A program made the translations under genes and the position numbers. 64,000 nucleotides of DNA from Paenibacillus sp. BIHB 4019. Its GTDB lineage: Bacteria; Bacillota; Bacilli; Paenibacillales; Paenibacillaceae. Positions within the stretch are counted from its first letter, which is position 1, and each line of letters starts with the position of its first letter. Of the stretch, positions 9,025 to 17,898 are shown piece by piece. The notes beneath the pieces were generated by a model, which had not been told where the DNA came from, did no database searches, and saw only the letters and a program-made list of their open reading frames with translations. The stretch lies in the NCBI RefSeq assembly GCF_002741035.1, contig NZ_CP016808.1, forward strand, positions 4,822,501 to 4,886,500. The letters run 5' to 3'.

Positions 9025-9066
9025 GAAACGGTAGCTTTGCCGCCAGAGGACGGCGACAACCGTTTC
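9025..9066. repeat. Dispersed palindromic intergenic repeat, copy B
   Basis: GAAACG at 9025, GCTTTGCCG core, 8-base centre, CGGCGACAA and outer CGTTTC at 9061, followed by ACCTTGA as in copy A. The arms can fold into a hairpin of roughly 12-15 base pairs with a few mismatches. It shares the layout of copies A (4680) and C (21281). Confidence 0.7.
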
Positions 9067-9079
9067 ACCTTGATTTAGT

Positions 9080-9095
9080 GTTTAATTAATTAAAC
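9080..9095. promoter_or_regulatory. Perfect 16-base palindrome, possible operator
   Basis: GTTTAATTAATTAAAC is fully self-complementary and lies between two divergent genes, one of which encodes an XRE-type regulator. Its role as an operator is inference. Confidence 0.4.
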
Positions 9096-9258
9096 TCGCA
9101 AGCCTAGCAGGCATATAGCTAGCGGATAGAGGGTTATCTGTCCGATTATTGCAGCTTATTGGGCGCTCAGCGCGCTTTATAACTTGTCGCGTTCCTTGTT
9201 AAAATAATCAATAAATAGGGAAATATTTTAAAAGGCTTGATTCCGGAGGAGATACACC

Positions 9259-9486
9259 ATGAATAATGAATGCATCATTGAGAACTGCACCAAACCCGTC
9301 AAAGCCAGAGAATTATGCTCCATGCACCATCAGCGTCTTATGCGTCATGGCGACCCTCTCACCATCCGGCCTCGTAGAACGAAAATTGTAACGAACTGTA
9401 AATGGATAAACTGTACAAAAAGCGCGAGTACGAAGGGATACTGCTCTAAACATTATTACATTCATCGCGTAACCCGTACAGTATAA
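9259..9486 (+). CDS. Small double zinc-knuckle-like protein
   Basis: A 75-residue basic protein starting at ATG 9259 behind CCGGAGGAGA. It contains the same C-x4-C-x9-C-x2-H pattern twice (CIIENC...LCSMH and CKWINC...YCSKH), so it probably binds two metal ions, most likely zinc. The intervening stretch is Arg/Lys-rich (MRHGDPLTIRPRRTK), consistent with nucleic-acid binding. Similar motifs occur at the ends of phage HNH endonucleases and small regulators, but no nuclease domain is present. The function is unknown. The direct repetition suggests internal duplication. Confidence 0.75.
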   Translation: MNNECIIENCTKPVKARELCSMHHQRLMRHGDPLTIRPRRTKIVTNCKWINCTKSASTKGYCSKHYYIHRVTRTV

Positions 9487-10167
9487 AATAAATACATATT
9501 CATCTTCTATCAGTCAGTAAATCAGCAATTTAAGGTTTCAATTGGCTATGAAAGATGTATAATATAACTAGCTGCAAGATGGGGCCCTGAGCCCCATTTA
9601 CCTCACAAATAATCAGGCAACCGTCGCTTTTGTCCAATTTAAAAGGAAGGAGCAGACCTTGTCAATCGCAGCTTTCCAAATAATAGGATGATTATCCCCA
9701 CTACAGCTTTATTTCACTCAATGGCAAGGCCACCGCAAATGTAGAACTCTCGCATACGAATTTATCACAGTTAAGCAGCTCTTTGCTTCCTATGCACTTT
9801 AGCTCCATAGTTTGTCTGCTCACGGACGGAAGCTCTTTTCCAGTTCTATTCTGGCATATATTCATATTGCCGGACAATCTGTCATATCCTAATTATGATG
9901 TGGCAAGGGTTTGTTGTTAAAGCCAACTACTCCAAAATGCTGCTCCAACTATCAAATCGGAGTGCCAGAGCCGGGTTGCAACCGCTCTTTCATAGACGAC
10001 AAGTCATATAAACCCGGGACTCGGGGATAAGGGAAAGCCTTATTTCGTCAGCGATACGATTGCTGGGCACGGCTGCAAATGTTGCATCTCATCACATTTT
10101 CCCCCGCTATCGCCTTGCTCTCTCATCTAGGTTCTGGGGGACACTCATGAATAAGGAGTTGGTGTCC
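9487..10167 (+). other. Long non-coding leader upstream of glgC
   Basis: This 681-base region precedes glgC. It holds a possible -10 element TATAAT (9558-9563) with a weak -35 (TTTCAA 9536-9541, 16-base spacing). It also holds hairpins at 9579-9597 (ATGGGGC/GCCCCAT), 9968-9987 (GAGC..GGTT/AACC..GCTC) and 10025-10045 (ATAAGG/CCTTAT). A strong ribosome-binding site (AAGGAAGGAG, 9644-9653) precedes a tiny 10-codon frame. No known riboswitch or T-box was recognised. Confidence 0.55.
9659..9691 (+). CDS. Possible 10-residue leader peptide
   Basis: TTG 9659 to TGA 9689-9691 encodes MSIAAFQIIG and follows AAGGAAGGAG by 5 bases. The ribosome-binding site is stronger than most in this window, which is the only reason to list it. 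It lies in the long glgC leader and could be a translated leader peptide or chance. Confidence 0.25.
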   Translation: MSIAAFQIIG

Positions 10168-11334
10168 ATGGCTCGTAAAGAAATGTTGGCAATGCTGCTT
10201 GCAGGGGGTGAAGGAAAACGTCTTGGAGTGCTGACGAAGGATTTGGCCAAGCCTGCCGTTTATTTCGGCGGGAAATATCGGATTATTGATTTTACATTAA
10301 GCAATTGCACGCATTCAGGTATCGATACAGTAGGTGTATTGACGCAGTATCAGCCGTTTGAGCTCAATCGTTATTTGGGCATTGGAACGCCTTGGGGTCT
10401 GGATCGCAGCGATGGCGGCATGGCTATACTTCCCCCGCATGTGAAACAGAAGGGCGGCGTCTGGTACAAGGGCACGGCCAACGCAATCTATCAGAATATG
10501 GAGTTTATTGAGCGATATAATCCAAGCTATGTCTTGGTCATTTCCGGCGATCATATTTATACGATGGACTACGATCTGATGCTTCAGCATCATAAGCGGT
10601 GCGGGGCGGATGTAACGATAGCAGGTATAGAAGTAGATTGGAAGGAAGCCAGCCGCTTCGGTGTCATGCATGTCGATGATGAAGACCGTATAACTGCTTT
10701 TGAGGAAAAGCCTGCGAAGCCGACCAGCAATATTGCCTCGATGGGCGTCTACATTTTTACATGGTCGGTATTGCAAAAGTATTTGATTTATGACGAGGCG
10801 AACCGCCAGTCCAGCAATGATTTTGGCAAAGACGTTATTCCGGCAATGATGCGGGATGGCCTCATCGTCAGCGCATATTCGTTCCGCGGCTACTGGAAGG
10901 ATGTCGGCACGATTGAAAGCCTATGGGAGGCCAATATGGATTTGCTCGCAGAGGAGCCTTCGCTAGATTTATCGGATCAAGATTGGCGCATCTACTCTGT
11001 CAATCCCAATCGGCCGGCACAATACGTAGCGGCGGGCGCCGAGGTGATATCATCTATGGTGACGGAAGGCTGCGTTGTGGAAGGGCGGGTAGATCGTTCC
11101 GTTCTCTTCTATGGCGTACAGATGGAGAAGGACAGTGAGGTGAGCGAGTCCGTCATTATGCCGAATGTGCGAATTGGCGAAGGGGCGCGCGTTTATCGGG
11201 CGATTATCGGCGAAGGCGCTGTAATCGAAGACGGCGTGCAGATTGGCGATCCGGAGGATGATGCGATTACCGTCGTAGCTGTCGGACAGTTCGTTGCGAA
11301 TGATCACGTATTGCTGGAGGTGGAGCCATCATGA
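10168..11334 (+). CDS. glgC: Glucose-1-phosphate adenylyltransferase, catalytic subunit
   Basis: Makes ADP-glucose from ATP and glucose-1-phosphate, the committed step of glycogen synthesis. The 388-residue protein starts at ATG 10168, 9 bases after AAGGAG; an in-frame ATG at 10147 lacks a good site. The nucleotidyltransferase motif is [20 protein letters not shown], followed by [16 protein letters not shown] for metal and sugar-phosphate binding, FEEKP, and the lysine in GYWKDVGT. A left-handed beta-helix ends the protein ([20 protein letters not shown]). It overlaps glgD by 4 bases, so the two subunits should be co-translated. Confidence 0.95.
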   Translation: MARKEMLAMLLAGGEGKRLGVLTKDLAKPAVYFGGKYRIIDFTLSNCTHSGIDTVGVLTQYQPFELNRYLGIGTPWGLDRSDGGMAILPPHVKQKGGVWYKGTANAIYQNMEFIERYNPSYVLVISGDHIYTMDYDLMLQHHKRCGADVTIAGIEVDWKEASRFGVMHVDDEDRITAFEEKPAKPTSNIASMGVYIFTWSVLQKYLIYDEANRQSSNDFGKDVIPAMMRDGLIVSAYSFRGYWKDVGTIESLWEANMDLLAEEPSLDLSDQDWRIYSVNPNRPAQYVAAGAEVISSMVTEGCVVEGRVDRSVLFYGVQMEKDSEVSESVIMPNVRIGEGARVYRAIIGEGAVIEDGVQIGDPEDDAITVVAVGQFVANDHVLLEVEPS

Positions 11335-12440
11335 GCAACCGGATAATGGGCGTTATCAATTTAATCCACGAGTCGGACGAGTTGGAGCATTTAACGCAAA
11401 GCCGCTGCCTTGCGACCGTACCGTTTGGAGCACGCTACAGGCTCATTGATTTTATTTTGTCCAGCATGGTGAACTCTGGCATTAACAAGGTAGCGGTGTT
11501 TGCGCATACGAAGTATCGCTCGCTTATGGATCATCTTGGATCAGGTAAATATTGGGATTTGAATAATCGTCAGAGCGGGTTGTTTATTTTGCCGCCGGCT
11601 ACGGATGATTTGCAGGAAATCAGCCGCGGCGATTTATACCATTTTTATCAAAATCGCGATTATTTCAACCGTTCAACGACGGAGTATGTTGTCATTACGC
11701 GCAGCCATATGGTTTGCAATATTGATTTCAATCCGATTATTGATGAGCATGAAGCACGCGGGGCGGATATTACAATCGTGTGCAAGAAGCAGCATGATCT
11801 GGCCGGCAAGGCGCGCAAGGTCAAGATGAACAGCGATGGCCGAATTACATCGATTCAGGAAAACTATGGGCGCATGCTGAGCGATATTTCCTCGATGGAA
11901 ATGTATGTGATGAAGAAGGATTTGCTCATGGAAATCGTAGAAACCTCGCTCGCCCAAGGGCAGGATCATCTCGTACGCCATGCGATATTTTCCCGCTTGA
12001 ACAAGCTGCGGGTTTATGGACATTTATACGATGGTTATTTGGGCGTAGTCAATACGCTTGAAAGCTATTTTACCAATAGCATGAATCTGCTTTGCCCTGA
12101 AGTGTGGAAGGAGCTGTTTTTCCAGCCGGGCACAATCTTTACGAAGGTTAAGGATGAGCCGCCGGCGCGGTATTTGGAATCTTCCAAAGTTAATAATTCA
12201 TTAATCGCCAATGGCTGCCGCATTGAAGGGACTGTGGAGAACAGCATTTTGTTCCGGGGTGTCCATATCGGCAAAGGGGCAGTCATTCGCAATAGCATCA
12301 TTATGCAAAATGGCATCATTGGCGAAAATAGCCTGATTCAGCATAGCATTTTGGATAAGGACGTACGAGTCGATTGCAACCGGGATATAAGAGGAGCGGA
12401 GAAGCTGCCCTTCCTGGCAGGCAAGCGCAAGACGATCTAA
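11331..12440 (+). CDS. glgD: ADP-glucose pyrophosphorylase-like regulatory subunit
   Basis: A 369-residue paralog of GlgC that pairs with it as a regulatory subunit in Firmicutes. The nucleotidyltransferase fold is recognisable, but the N-terminal GGxGxRL loop of GlgC is replaced ([20 protein letters not shown]) and the metal-binding GDH is changed to TRSHMV. It is therefore likely non-catalytic, as known for GlgD. The beta-helix end is retained ([20 protein letters not shown]). The ATG overlaps the glgC stop by 4 bases. A 108-base gap with its own AGGAGG site leads to glgA. Confidence 0.93.
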   Translation: MSNRIMGVINLIHESDELEHLTQSRCLATVPFGARYRLIDFILSSMVNSGINKVAVFAHTKYRSLMDHLGSGKYWDLNNRQSGLFILPPATDDLQEISRGDLYHFYQNRDYFNRSTTEYVVITRSHMVCNIDFNPIIDEHEARGADITIVCKKQHDLAGKARKVKMNSDGRITSIQENYGRMLSDISSMEMYVMKKDLLMEIVETSLAQGQDHLVRHAIFSRLNKLRVYGHLYDGYLGVVNTLESYFTNSMNLLCPEVWKELFFQPGTIFTKVKDEPPARYLESSKVNNSLIANGCRIEGTVENSILFRGVHIGKGAVIRNSIIMQNGIIGENSLIQHSILDKDVRVDCNRDIRGAEKLPFLAGKRKTI

Positions 12441-12548
12441 CTTAAAGGAAATAGGCAGGTATGAGGCTGGGTGCTAAGCTGGGACTTTTCGGCAGCGTGT
12501 CGCAGCCTCTGCCAGCTCCATTTTTGAGCGAAACAGGAGGAGAAAAAA

Positions 12549-14006
12549 ATGAATATTTTGTTTGCAACTTCGGAGGCCGCGCCACTCGCAAAAACCGGCG
12601 GCTTGGGCGACGTTGCAGGCGCTCTTCCCAAAGCATTGGTTAAACGTCAAATCGGCACAAGCGTTATTTTGCCAAAATATGAGGACATTCCAGCAGAATA
12701 TTTGGAATATTTCGAACAAATTGCTTCCTTCAACGTTTCCTTTAGCTGGCGCAATCAATATTGCGGGCTATTCCGTGGAGAAATCGAAGGCGTTTGCTAT
12801 TATTTGATCGACAATGAGTTTTATTTTAAGCGCAGAGGGTTATATGGATATGGAGACGATCCTGAGCGCTTTGTGTTTTTTAGCTTTGCTGTGCTGGAGG
12901 CGCTAAGCTTTATGGGTGAGCTTCCGGATGTCATCCATTGCCATGATTGGCAGACCGCGCTCATTCCGTTTCTGCTCAAGACGCAATATGCGTCACAATG
13001 GGCAAATATCCGCACCGTTTTCACTATCCATAATCTCAAATATCAGGGCGTACTGGGCATCAAGCAGCTTCAGGATTTAACGGGAGCGGGCGATGAAGCT
13101 TTTGGCCCGGATGGGCTGGAATTTCATGGCGCAGCCAGCTGTTTGAAGGGTGGCCTCGTGTACGCAGATAAGCTGACAACAGTCAGCCATACTTATGCGG
13201 AAGAAATCAAGGGCAGTGAATACGGCGAGCGTCTGGAGAAGCTGCTGCGGCATCGCGAAGGCGATCTCCTGGGCATTGTAAACGGGATCGATGATGAGTC
13301 CTATGATCCGATGAAGGATTCCTCGCTGCATACGCCATACCGGAATTCAATTAGCCGAAAACGGAAAAACAAGCTCGATTTGCAGCAGGAGCTCAGCCTG
13401 CCGGAATCGGAGGAAATTCCGCTCATTGGCATGGTCAATCGGCTTGTAGAGCAGAAAGGGCTGGACCTCATCACGGCAAGGCTTGAGCAGCTGCTGCAGG
13501 AGGAGGTCCAGCTCGTCATTCTTGGTTCGGGCGAGTGGCATTATGAGCAGCTGCTGCAGCAGTTCGCGCTGCGTTATCCTGACAAAATTGCGGTAAAGCT
13601 TGGCTATAACGAGAGGCTCGCTCGCCGCATCTACGCAGGAGCTGATTTATATTTGCTGCCTTCACGCTTCGAGCCTTGCGGAATCAGCCAGCTTCTTGCG
13701 CTGCGCTACCGTGCTGTCCCGATCGTCAGGGAAACCGGGGGATTAAAGGATACCGTCCAGTCTTTTGATGAATATACTGGTGAAGGAAATGGCTTCAGCT
13801 TTGTAGGCTATGATGCCGATGAATATTGGAGTACGGTTAGCAGAGCGCTGCGCGTATACCGCAATCCAGAAGCCTGGAAGCAAATTATAGACAATGTCTC
13901 CAAGGAGAACTATAGCTGGAATCGCTCGGCCAAAGCCTACGTAGCCGTATATCATCAACTTTTGTTACAGCGAGAGGAGAACAAACCATGCCCCGTCACC
14001 TTGTAA
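12549..14006 (+). CDS. glgA: Glycogen synthase (ADP-glucose, GT5)
   Basis: Extends alpha-1,4-glucan from ADP-glucose. The 485-residue length is typical of bacterial GlgA. The N-terminal KTGGLGDVAG (Lys15 binds ADP-glucose) is present, with HCHDWQTALIP, FTIHNLKYQG and the C-terminal GT-B signature LLPSRFEPCGISQLLALRYR with RETGGLKDTV. It starts at ATG 12549 after a clear AGGAGG. Its 3-prime end overlaps the next gene by 19 bases, so glgA and the GH15 gene are translationally linked. Confidence 0.95.
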   Translation: MNILFATSEAAPLAKTGGLGDVAGALPKALVKRQIGTSVILPKYEDIPAEYLEYFEQIASFNVSFSWRNQYCGLFRGEIEGVCYYLIDNEFYFKRRGLYGYGDDPERFVFFSFAVLEALSFMGELPDVIHCHDWQTALIPFLLKTQYASQWANIRTVFTIHNLKYQGVLGIKQLQDLTGAGDEAFGPDGLEFHGAASCLKGGLVYADKLTTVSHTYAEEIKGSEYGERLEKLLRHREGDLLGIVNGIDDESYDPMKDSSLHTPYRNSISRKRKNKLDLQQELSLPESEEIPLIGMVNRLVEQKGLDLITARLEQLLQEEVQLVILGSGEWHYEQLLQQFALRYPDKIAVKLGYNERLARRIYAGADLYLLPSRFEPCGISQLLALRYRAVPIVRETGGLKDTVQSFDEYTGEGNGFSFVGYDADEYWSTVSRALRVYRNPEAWKQIIDNVSKENYSWNRSAKAYVAVYHQLLLQREENKPCPVTL

Positions 14007-15949
14007 TTGGCAATGGCAAGCTGTTAGTGAATTTGGATCAAACCTGTTACATCCGCGATATTTATTATCCTTATGTAGGACAGCTCAATCATGTGGGCGG
14101 CCATTATTGCCGCTTCGGCATTTGGATTGGCGGCGTTTTCTCTTGGCTGGATGAACCCGAGTGGAACATTGAGCTTGGGTATATTGACGATTCGCTCGTT
14201 ACGAACATCATAGCCAGACATGCCGGGCTTGGTGTCGAACTGCAGATGAATGACGGCATTCATCAGCGTGAATGCATTTATATTAAGCGGGTCGTTGTAC
14301 GAAATTTGCACAATGATGGCCGCGAGGCAAGGCTGTTTTTTCATCAGGATTTGATGATTGATGGCTCGGAGGTAGGCGATACAGCTGCGTATTACCCGGA
14401 AAATAATACGCTGTTTCATTACAAGCGCTCGAACTATTTTATGTTCAGCGGCTCCAGCGATGAAGGCGGCTTGATGCAATATTCGACGGGAATCAAGCGG
14501 TTCCACTCTGCTGAAGGCACCTGGCGTGATGCAGAGGATGGCGTCCTAATGGGCAATACGATTGCCCAAGGCTCCGTAGACAGTACGATTGGCCTCAGTG
14601 CCAATGTGCCGGGGGGCGGCGAAAAAACGTTTTATTATTGGATGTCGATTGGCAAAAACCTCGAGGAGGTCAAGGAGCTTAATCAATATGTCCTTGATAA
14701 TAGCCCTGAAAAGCTGCTTAGCCGCGTCGTCATCTATTGGAATCATTGGCTGAGAAGAGCGGAGAGCGATTTGGGCGATTTGAATGAGAACATCAGCCGC
14801 ATGTTCCGTCACAGCCTGCTCATCGTGCGCACGCAGGTAGATGAGCGCGGCGCGATTTTGGCCGCGAATGATACGGACATATTGCAATACAATCGTGACC
14901 ATTACAGCTACATGTGGCCGCGTGACGGCGCATTAATCGCCGAATCGATGTCGCTTGCCGGCTACCAGAGCGTTATTGCGCCATTTTTCAATTTTTGCGC
15001 AGCAGCGCTTGCGCCAGACGGCTATTTGTATCACAAATACAATCCGGACGGAACGGTCGGCTCCAGCTGGCATCCGTATATTGTACAGGGCAGCCAGCGG
15101 CTTCCGATTCAGGAAGACGAGACGGCGCTCGTCCTGTTCGCGTTATGGCAGGATTATTTGCGCAATCAAGTCATTGAGCTGCCTCAGTCCTTGTACAGCA
15201 ACTTGATTCGCAAGGCAGCTACCTTTCTTAGCAGCTATATAGAGCCTGAGCTGTCGCTGCCTAAACCGAGCTATGACCTATGGGAAGAGCGTTATGGCAT
15301 CTGGACCTACACCGTCGCTTCTGTATATGGCGGCTTAATGGCGGCAGCCTTCTTCACCGAGCTGTTCGGCGATTATGAGCGCAGCGACCATTACCGCAAT
15401 ACAGCCCAGACGATTAAGAACGGCATGCTGACACAGCTGTGGGATGAGGAAAGCGGACGGTTCGCGCGAGGGCTTATTCAGAAGGACAATGGCTGGGTGA
15501 AGGATATGACGCTGGAGAGCAGCGTATTCGGCATTTGGGAATTTGGCGTGCTGCCGGTCGATGATGATAAAGTGGTTCGGACGATGAATGCGATCAGAGA
15601 CGGGCTGAAAATCCAGACTGACGTCGGCGGACATGCACGGTATACGAACGATTATTATTTCCAGCAAACCGGCGACATTGATAAAATTCCGGGCAATCCA
15701 TGGATTATTTGCACGCTATGGGTCGCCAATTACCAAATTGCTTCTGCACAGAAGCTGGATGATCTGGAAGGGCCGAAGCAGACGCTGCAATGGGTTGTGG
15801 ATCATGCTTTATCCAGCGGATTGCTGGCAGAGCAGCTGAATCCGTTCGACGGCAGCCCGCTCTCGGTCGCACCGCTCACTTGGTCGCATGCGACATTCAT
15901 TCAGAGCGTGAGCAAATACGCAGAGAAGTATAAGCAGCTCAAGGGCTAA
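13988..15949 (+). CDS. Glycoside hydrolase family 15 protein (glucoamylase-like)
   Basis: A 653-residue cytoplasmic GH15 enzyme, with no signal peptide, probably releasing glucose from the non-reducing ends of alpha-glucan. The N-terminal about 270 residues form the beta-sandwich typical of bacterial glucoamylases and glucodextranases. The catalytic (alpha/alpha)6 barrel shows YMWPRDGALIAESMSLAGY and QEDETALVLFALW. The likely catalytic acid lies in SYDLWEER (Glu433 or 434) and the likely base is Glu615 in LLAEQ, near PLTWSHATF. It starts inside the glgA end and is last in the operon, so it probably mobilises the glucan made by GlgCDA. Trehalose or dextrin substrates are alternatives. Confidence 0.9.
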   Translation: MPRHLVIGNGKLLVNLDQTCYIRDIYYPYVGQLNHVGGHYCRFGIWIGGVFSWLDEPEWNIELGYIDDSLVTNIIARHAGLGVELQMNDGIHQRECIYIKRVVVRNLHNDGREARLFFHQDLMIDGSEVGDTAAYYPENNTLFHYKRSNYFMFSGSSDEGGLMQYSTGIKRFHSAEGTWRDAEDGVLMGNTIAQGSVDSTIGLSANVPGGGEKTFYYWMSIGKNLEEVKELNQYVLDNSPEKLLSRVVIYWNHWLRRAESDLGDLNENISRMFRHSLLIVRTQVDERGAILAANDTDILQYNRDHYSYMWPRDGALIAESMSLAGYQSVIAPFFNFCAAALAPDGYLYHKYNPDGTVGSSWHPYIVQGSQRLPIQEDETALVLFALWQDYLRNQVIELPQSLYSNLIRKAATFLSSYIEPELSLPKPSYDLWEERYGIWTYTVASVYGGLMAAAFFTELFGDYERSDHYRNTAQTIKNGMLTQLWDEESGRFARGLIQKDNGWVKDMTLESSVFGIWEFGVLPVDDDKVVRTMNAIRDGLKIQTDVGGHARYTNDYYFQQTGDIDKIPGNPWIICTLWVANYQIASAQKLDDLEGPKQTLQWVVDHALSSGLLAEQLNPFDGSPLSVAPLTWSHATFIQSVSKYAEKYKQLKG

Positions 15950-16008
15950 ATGTATCATTTTTTGGAGTGAAAAAAGGCATGATCAAGTATCATTCATAAA
16001 CAGTTCCG

Positions 16009-16054
16009 GCAGGATAAAGAACGCATCAAACGTTCTTTATCCTGCTATTTTTTT
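16009..16054 (+). terminator. Terminator of the glycogen operon
   Basis: GCAGGATAAAGAACG / CGTTCTTTATCCTGC with a 7-base loop, followed by a T run. Confidence 0.92.
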
Positions 16055-16199
16055 GCGAAAATCGCCTCCTGCTCTGACGGAAAGACCTTCTGTTATATAC
16101 AGGAAAGTTTGTCTGTGCCATCAATATAAATGTCGTATATTTACAAATAATAAAACGCTTACATAACATATAAAACAGCTTAAGTTTTCGCGATAAATA

Positions 16200-16244
16200 G
16201 ATAAAAAGCAGCAGTTTCCATGACGGAAGCGGCTGCTTTTTATC
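16200..16244. terminator. Orphan terminator-like hairpin
   Basis: GATAAAAAGCAGC / GCTGCTTTTTATC with a 19-base loop. No gene lies between it and the preceding operon terminator, so it may insulate the downstream cluster or remain from a lost gene. Confidence 0.65.
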
Positions 16245-16262
16245 GTTTCAAACCATTTCTCA

Positions 16263-16309
16263 AGCTAATTCCGACAAAAAAAGTCTATATTCGACAGCTA
16301 ATTTCGACA
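16263..16309. repeat. Pair of 14-base direct repeats
   Basis: AGCTAATTCCGACA (16263-16276) and AGCTAATTTCGACA (16296-16309) differ at one base and start 33 bases apart. They overlap the arms of an AAAAAGTCT/AGACTTTTT hairpin (16276-16317). They could be regulator sites upstream of the monooxygenase operon. Confidence 0.5.
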
Positions 16310-16329
16310 GACTTTTTCATAAAATTAAA

Positions 16330-16358
16330 TTACCATTACATATGTAATTTACTATAAT
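16330..16358 (+). promoter_or_regulatory. Candidate promoter with overlapping inverted repeat
   Basis: TTACCA, a 17-base spacer and perfect TATAAT (16353-16358) precede the HpaB-type monooxygenase gene. The inverted repeat AAATTAC-N10-GTAATTT (16327-16350) fills the spacer and would suit a repressor. Confidence 0.55.
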
Positions 16359-16452
16359 TATCTATTTTTTATTTTATGTTTAATTTAGAATTTTTATAAA
16401 CTAATTATCAAGATTTTTATGGTAAAAAATAATGTAAGAGGTGTTGAACAAC

Positions 16453-17898
16453 GTGCAAACCTATGAATTTTCAGCTAAAAGTGCTTATTTGAAGAGAATG
16501 AAAGGGAGAAATTCTGTTTATTTAAACGGGATTCAAGTGGATGTGGCGACAAACCCTGCTTTTTCAGGCGCAATTGGTTGTATCGAAAAGTATTATGATT
16601 TGCAGGAAGAACAATCCGATATTCATTGTTTTAATGATGGCGGCCACAATGCGGCAATTAGCCTGTTAGTTCCTTCAACAATCGAGGATTTGCAGCGGAA
16701 AAGAAAATCCTATAAGGCTGTAGCGGATATTTCCTTTGGCATGTTGGGCAGAACGCCAGATTTTATCAATGCCGCTTTAGCTACGTTATATGCTCATTCT
16801 GAGCAGCTGGGAAGCAATCCGTTTGCTAATTTTTCAGAAAATATGAGAGCTTACTATCAATATGTGAAAGAGAATAACTTATTTGTAGGGCATGGAGCTA
16901 TTAATCCGCAAATTGATCGATCTTTGCCTCTAGGCTCCCAAATCAATGAATATGCAGCTGTGAGAATCGTAAGCCATGATCAAAAAGGAATCGTCGTTAC
17001 TGGGGCAAAAATGATCGTAACCTTGGCGCCAATTGCAGATGAATTGCTCATTTTTAATATGCCAGGATTAAAGCCGGGTGACGAGGACTACGCGGTTTCT
17101 TTTGCTTTGCCAATCGATTACCCAGGTGTGAAAATTATTTGCCGAAAACCGATGGTGAATCCAGCCTATCATTCCTTTGACCACCCGCTAGCTAACGCTT
17201 TTGATGAAATTGATGCTTATTTGATTTTAAACGAAGTATTTATTCCTTGGGACAAGGTGTTCGTGTTTAGAGATGTTGCGAAATCTAATTTATTCTACGA
17301 TAAAACCTTTGCTAGAAACCATACGGGGCATCAAGGTATTGTGCGAGGTTTATCTAAAGCGGAGCTCCTCACAGGCATTTCCATACAACTGGCGAAGATG
17401 CTGAAGCTAGATGGGTTTATTAATATTCAAGAAAAATTAGGAGAGCTAACCTCCTATGTCGAGCTTGTAAAAGCGAGCATCGCATGGAGTGAGGCAGAGG
17501 CAACGATAAGCGAGGAAGGAGTTATAACGCCAAGCATAAGCGCGATTCAGGCGATTCGCTATAATTTTCCGAAAATGTATGAAACGATGGTTAAAACTTT
17601 GCAATCTCTTGCCGCTGGTTCCATGTTGTCTACCCCGCACTATCAGGATTTTCTTAATTCGGATTTAAGCGACTTGGGGAGTGCGCTTACTACAGGCGAG
17701 ACGGATGCGTTATCCCGGACTAAATTATTAAATCTCGCTTGGGATGCATCCGGTGATGGCTTTGGGCAAAGACAGTTAGTCTATGAATTTTTCCATGCCG
17801 GGGACCCGATGAGAATTGCCGCAGGACATTTTTTAAATTACGACAAGCAAAACATGATCAACATGGTAGATAGGGTGCTGCTGCATGACAATGATTAG
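16453..17898 (+). CDS. HpaB-family FADH2-dependent monooxygenase
   Basis: A 481-residue protein of the 4-hydroxyphenylacetate 3-monooxygenase oxygenase family, which uses reduced flavin and oxygen to hydroxylate phenol-like substrates. Family features include the N-terminal YLKRMKGRNSVYLNG, the mid-region GAKMIVTLAPIADELLIFN, PWDKVFVFRD and the helical C-terminal acyl-CoA-dehydrogenase-like domain ending in HAGDPMRIAAGHFLNYD. GTG 16453 is chosen because it lies 9 bases after AAGAGGTG. No flavin reductase is adjacent. It is first in a tightly packed A+T-rich operon, consistent with a tailoring or building-block role in a small-molecule pathway. The substrate is unknown. Confidence 0.88.
   Translation: MQTYEFSAKSAYLKRMKGRNSVYLNGIQVDVATNPAFSGAIGCIEKYYDLQEEQSDIHCFNDGGHNAAISLLVPSTIEDLQRKRKSYKAVADISFGMLGRTPDFINAALATLYAHSEQLGSNPFANFSENMRAYYQYVKENNLFVGHGAINPQIDRSLPLGSQINEYAAVRIVSHDQKGIVVTGAKMIVTLAPIADELLIFNMPGLKPGDEDYAVSFALPIDYPGVKIICRKPMVNPAYHSFDHPLANAFDEIDAYLILNEVFIPWDKVFVFRDVAKSNLFYDKTFARNHTGHQGIVRGLSKAELLTGISIQLAKMLKLDGFINIQEKLGELTSYVELVKASIAWSEAEATISEEGVITPSISAIQAIRYNFPKMYETMVKTLQSLAAGSMLSTPHYQDFLNSDLSDLGSALTTGETDALSRTKLLNLAWDASGDGFGQRQLVYEFFHAGDPMRIAAGHFLNYDKQNMINMVDRVLLHDND

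Larger units (their letters stand above)
8922..9258. other. Intergenic region between divergent genes
   Basis: This 337-base spacer separates the minus-strand PAS-XRE gene from the plus-strand Cys-rich gene. It holds palindromic repeat copy B (9025-9066), the palindrome GTTTAATTAATTAAAC (9080-9095) and A+T-rich stretches. I see no coding region. Confidence 0.6.
15950..16452. other. Intergenic region at the boundary of the A+T-rich block
   Basis: About 500 bases without a gene. It holds the glycogen operon terminator (16009), a second hairpin (16200), a third A/T-flanked hairpin (16276-16317), two 14-base direct repeats and a candidate promoter for the downstream cluster (16330-16358). Base composition becomes visibly A+T-rich from about 16.1 kb. 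Confidence 0.6.

Noticed and set aside
10060..10167. Upstream extension of glgC
   Set aside because: The frame is open but the extra residues do not resemble GlgC, and the AAGGAG site points to ATG 10168.
9487..10167. T-box or known riboswitch upstream of glgC
   Set aside because: No T-box sequence, specifier-like structure or known aptamer core was found; the hairpins are reported only as unexplained.
16150..16170. cre-like AAAACGCTTACA before the A+T-rich operon
   Set aside because: It lacks the TG of the cre consensus and lies far upstream of the candidate promoter.
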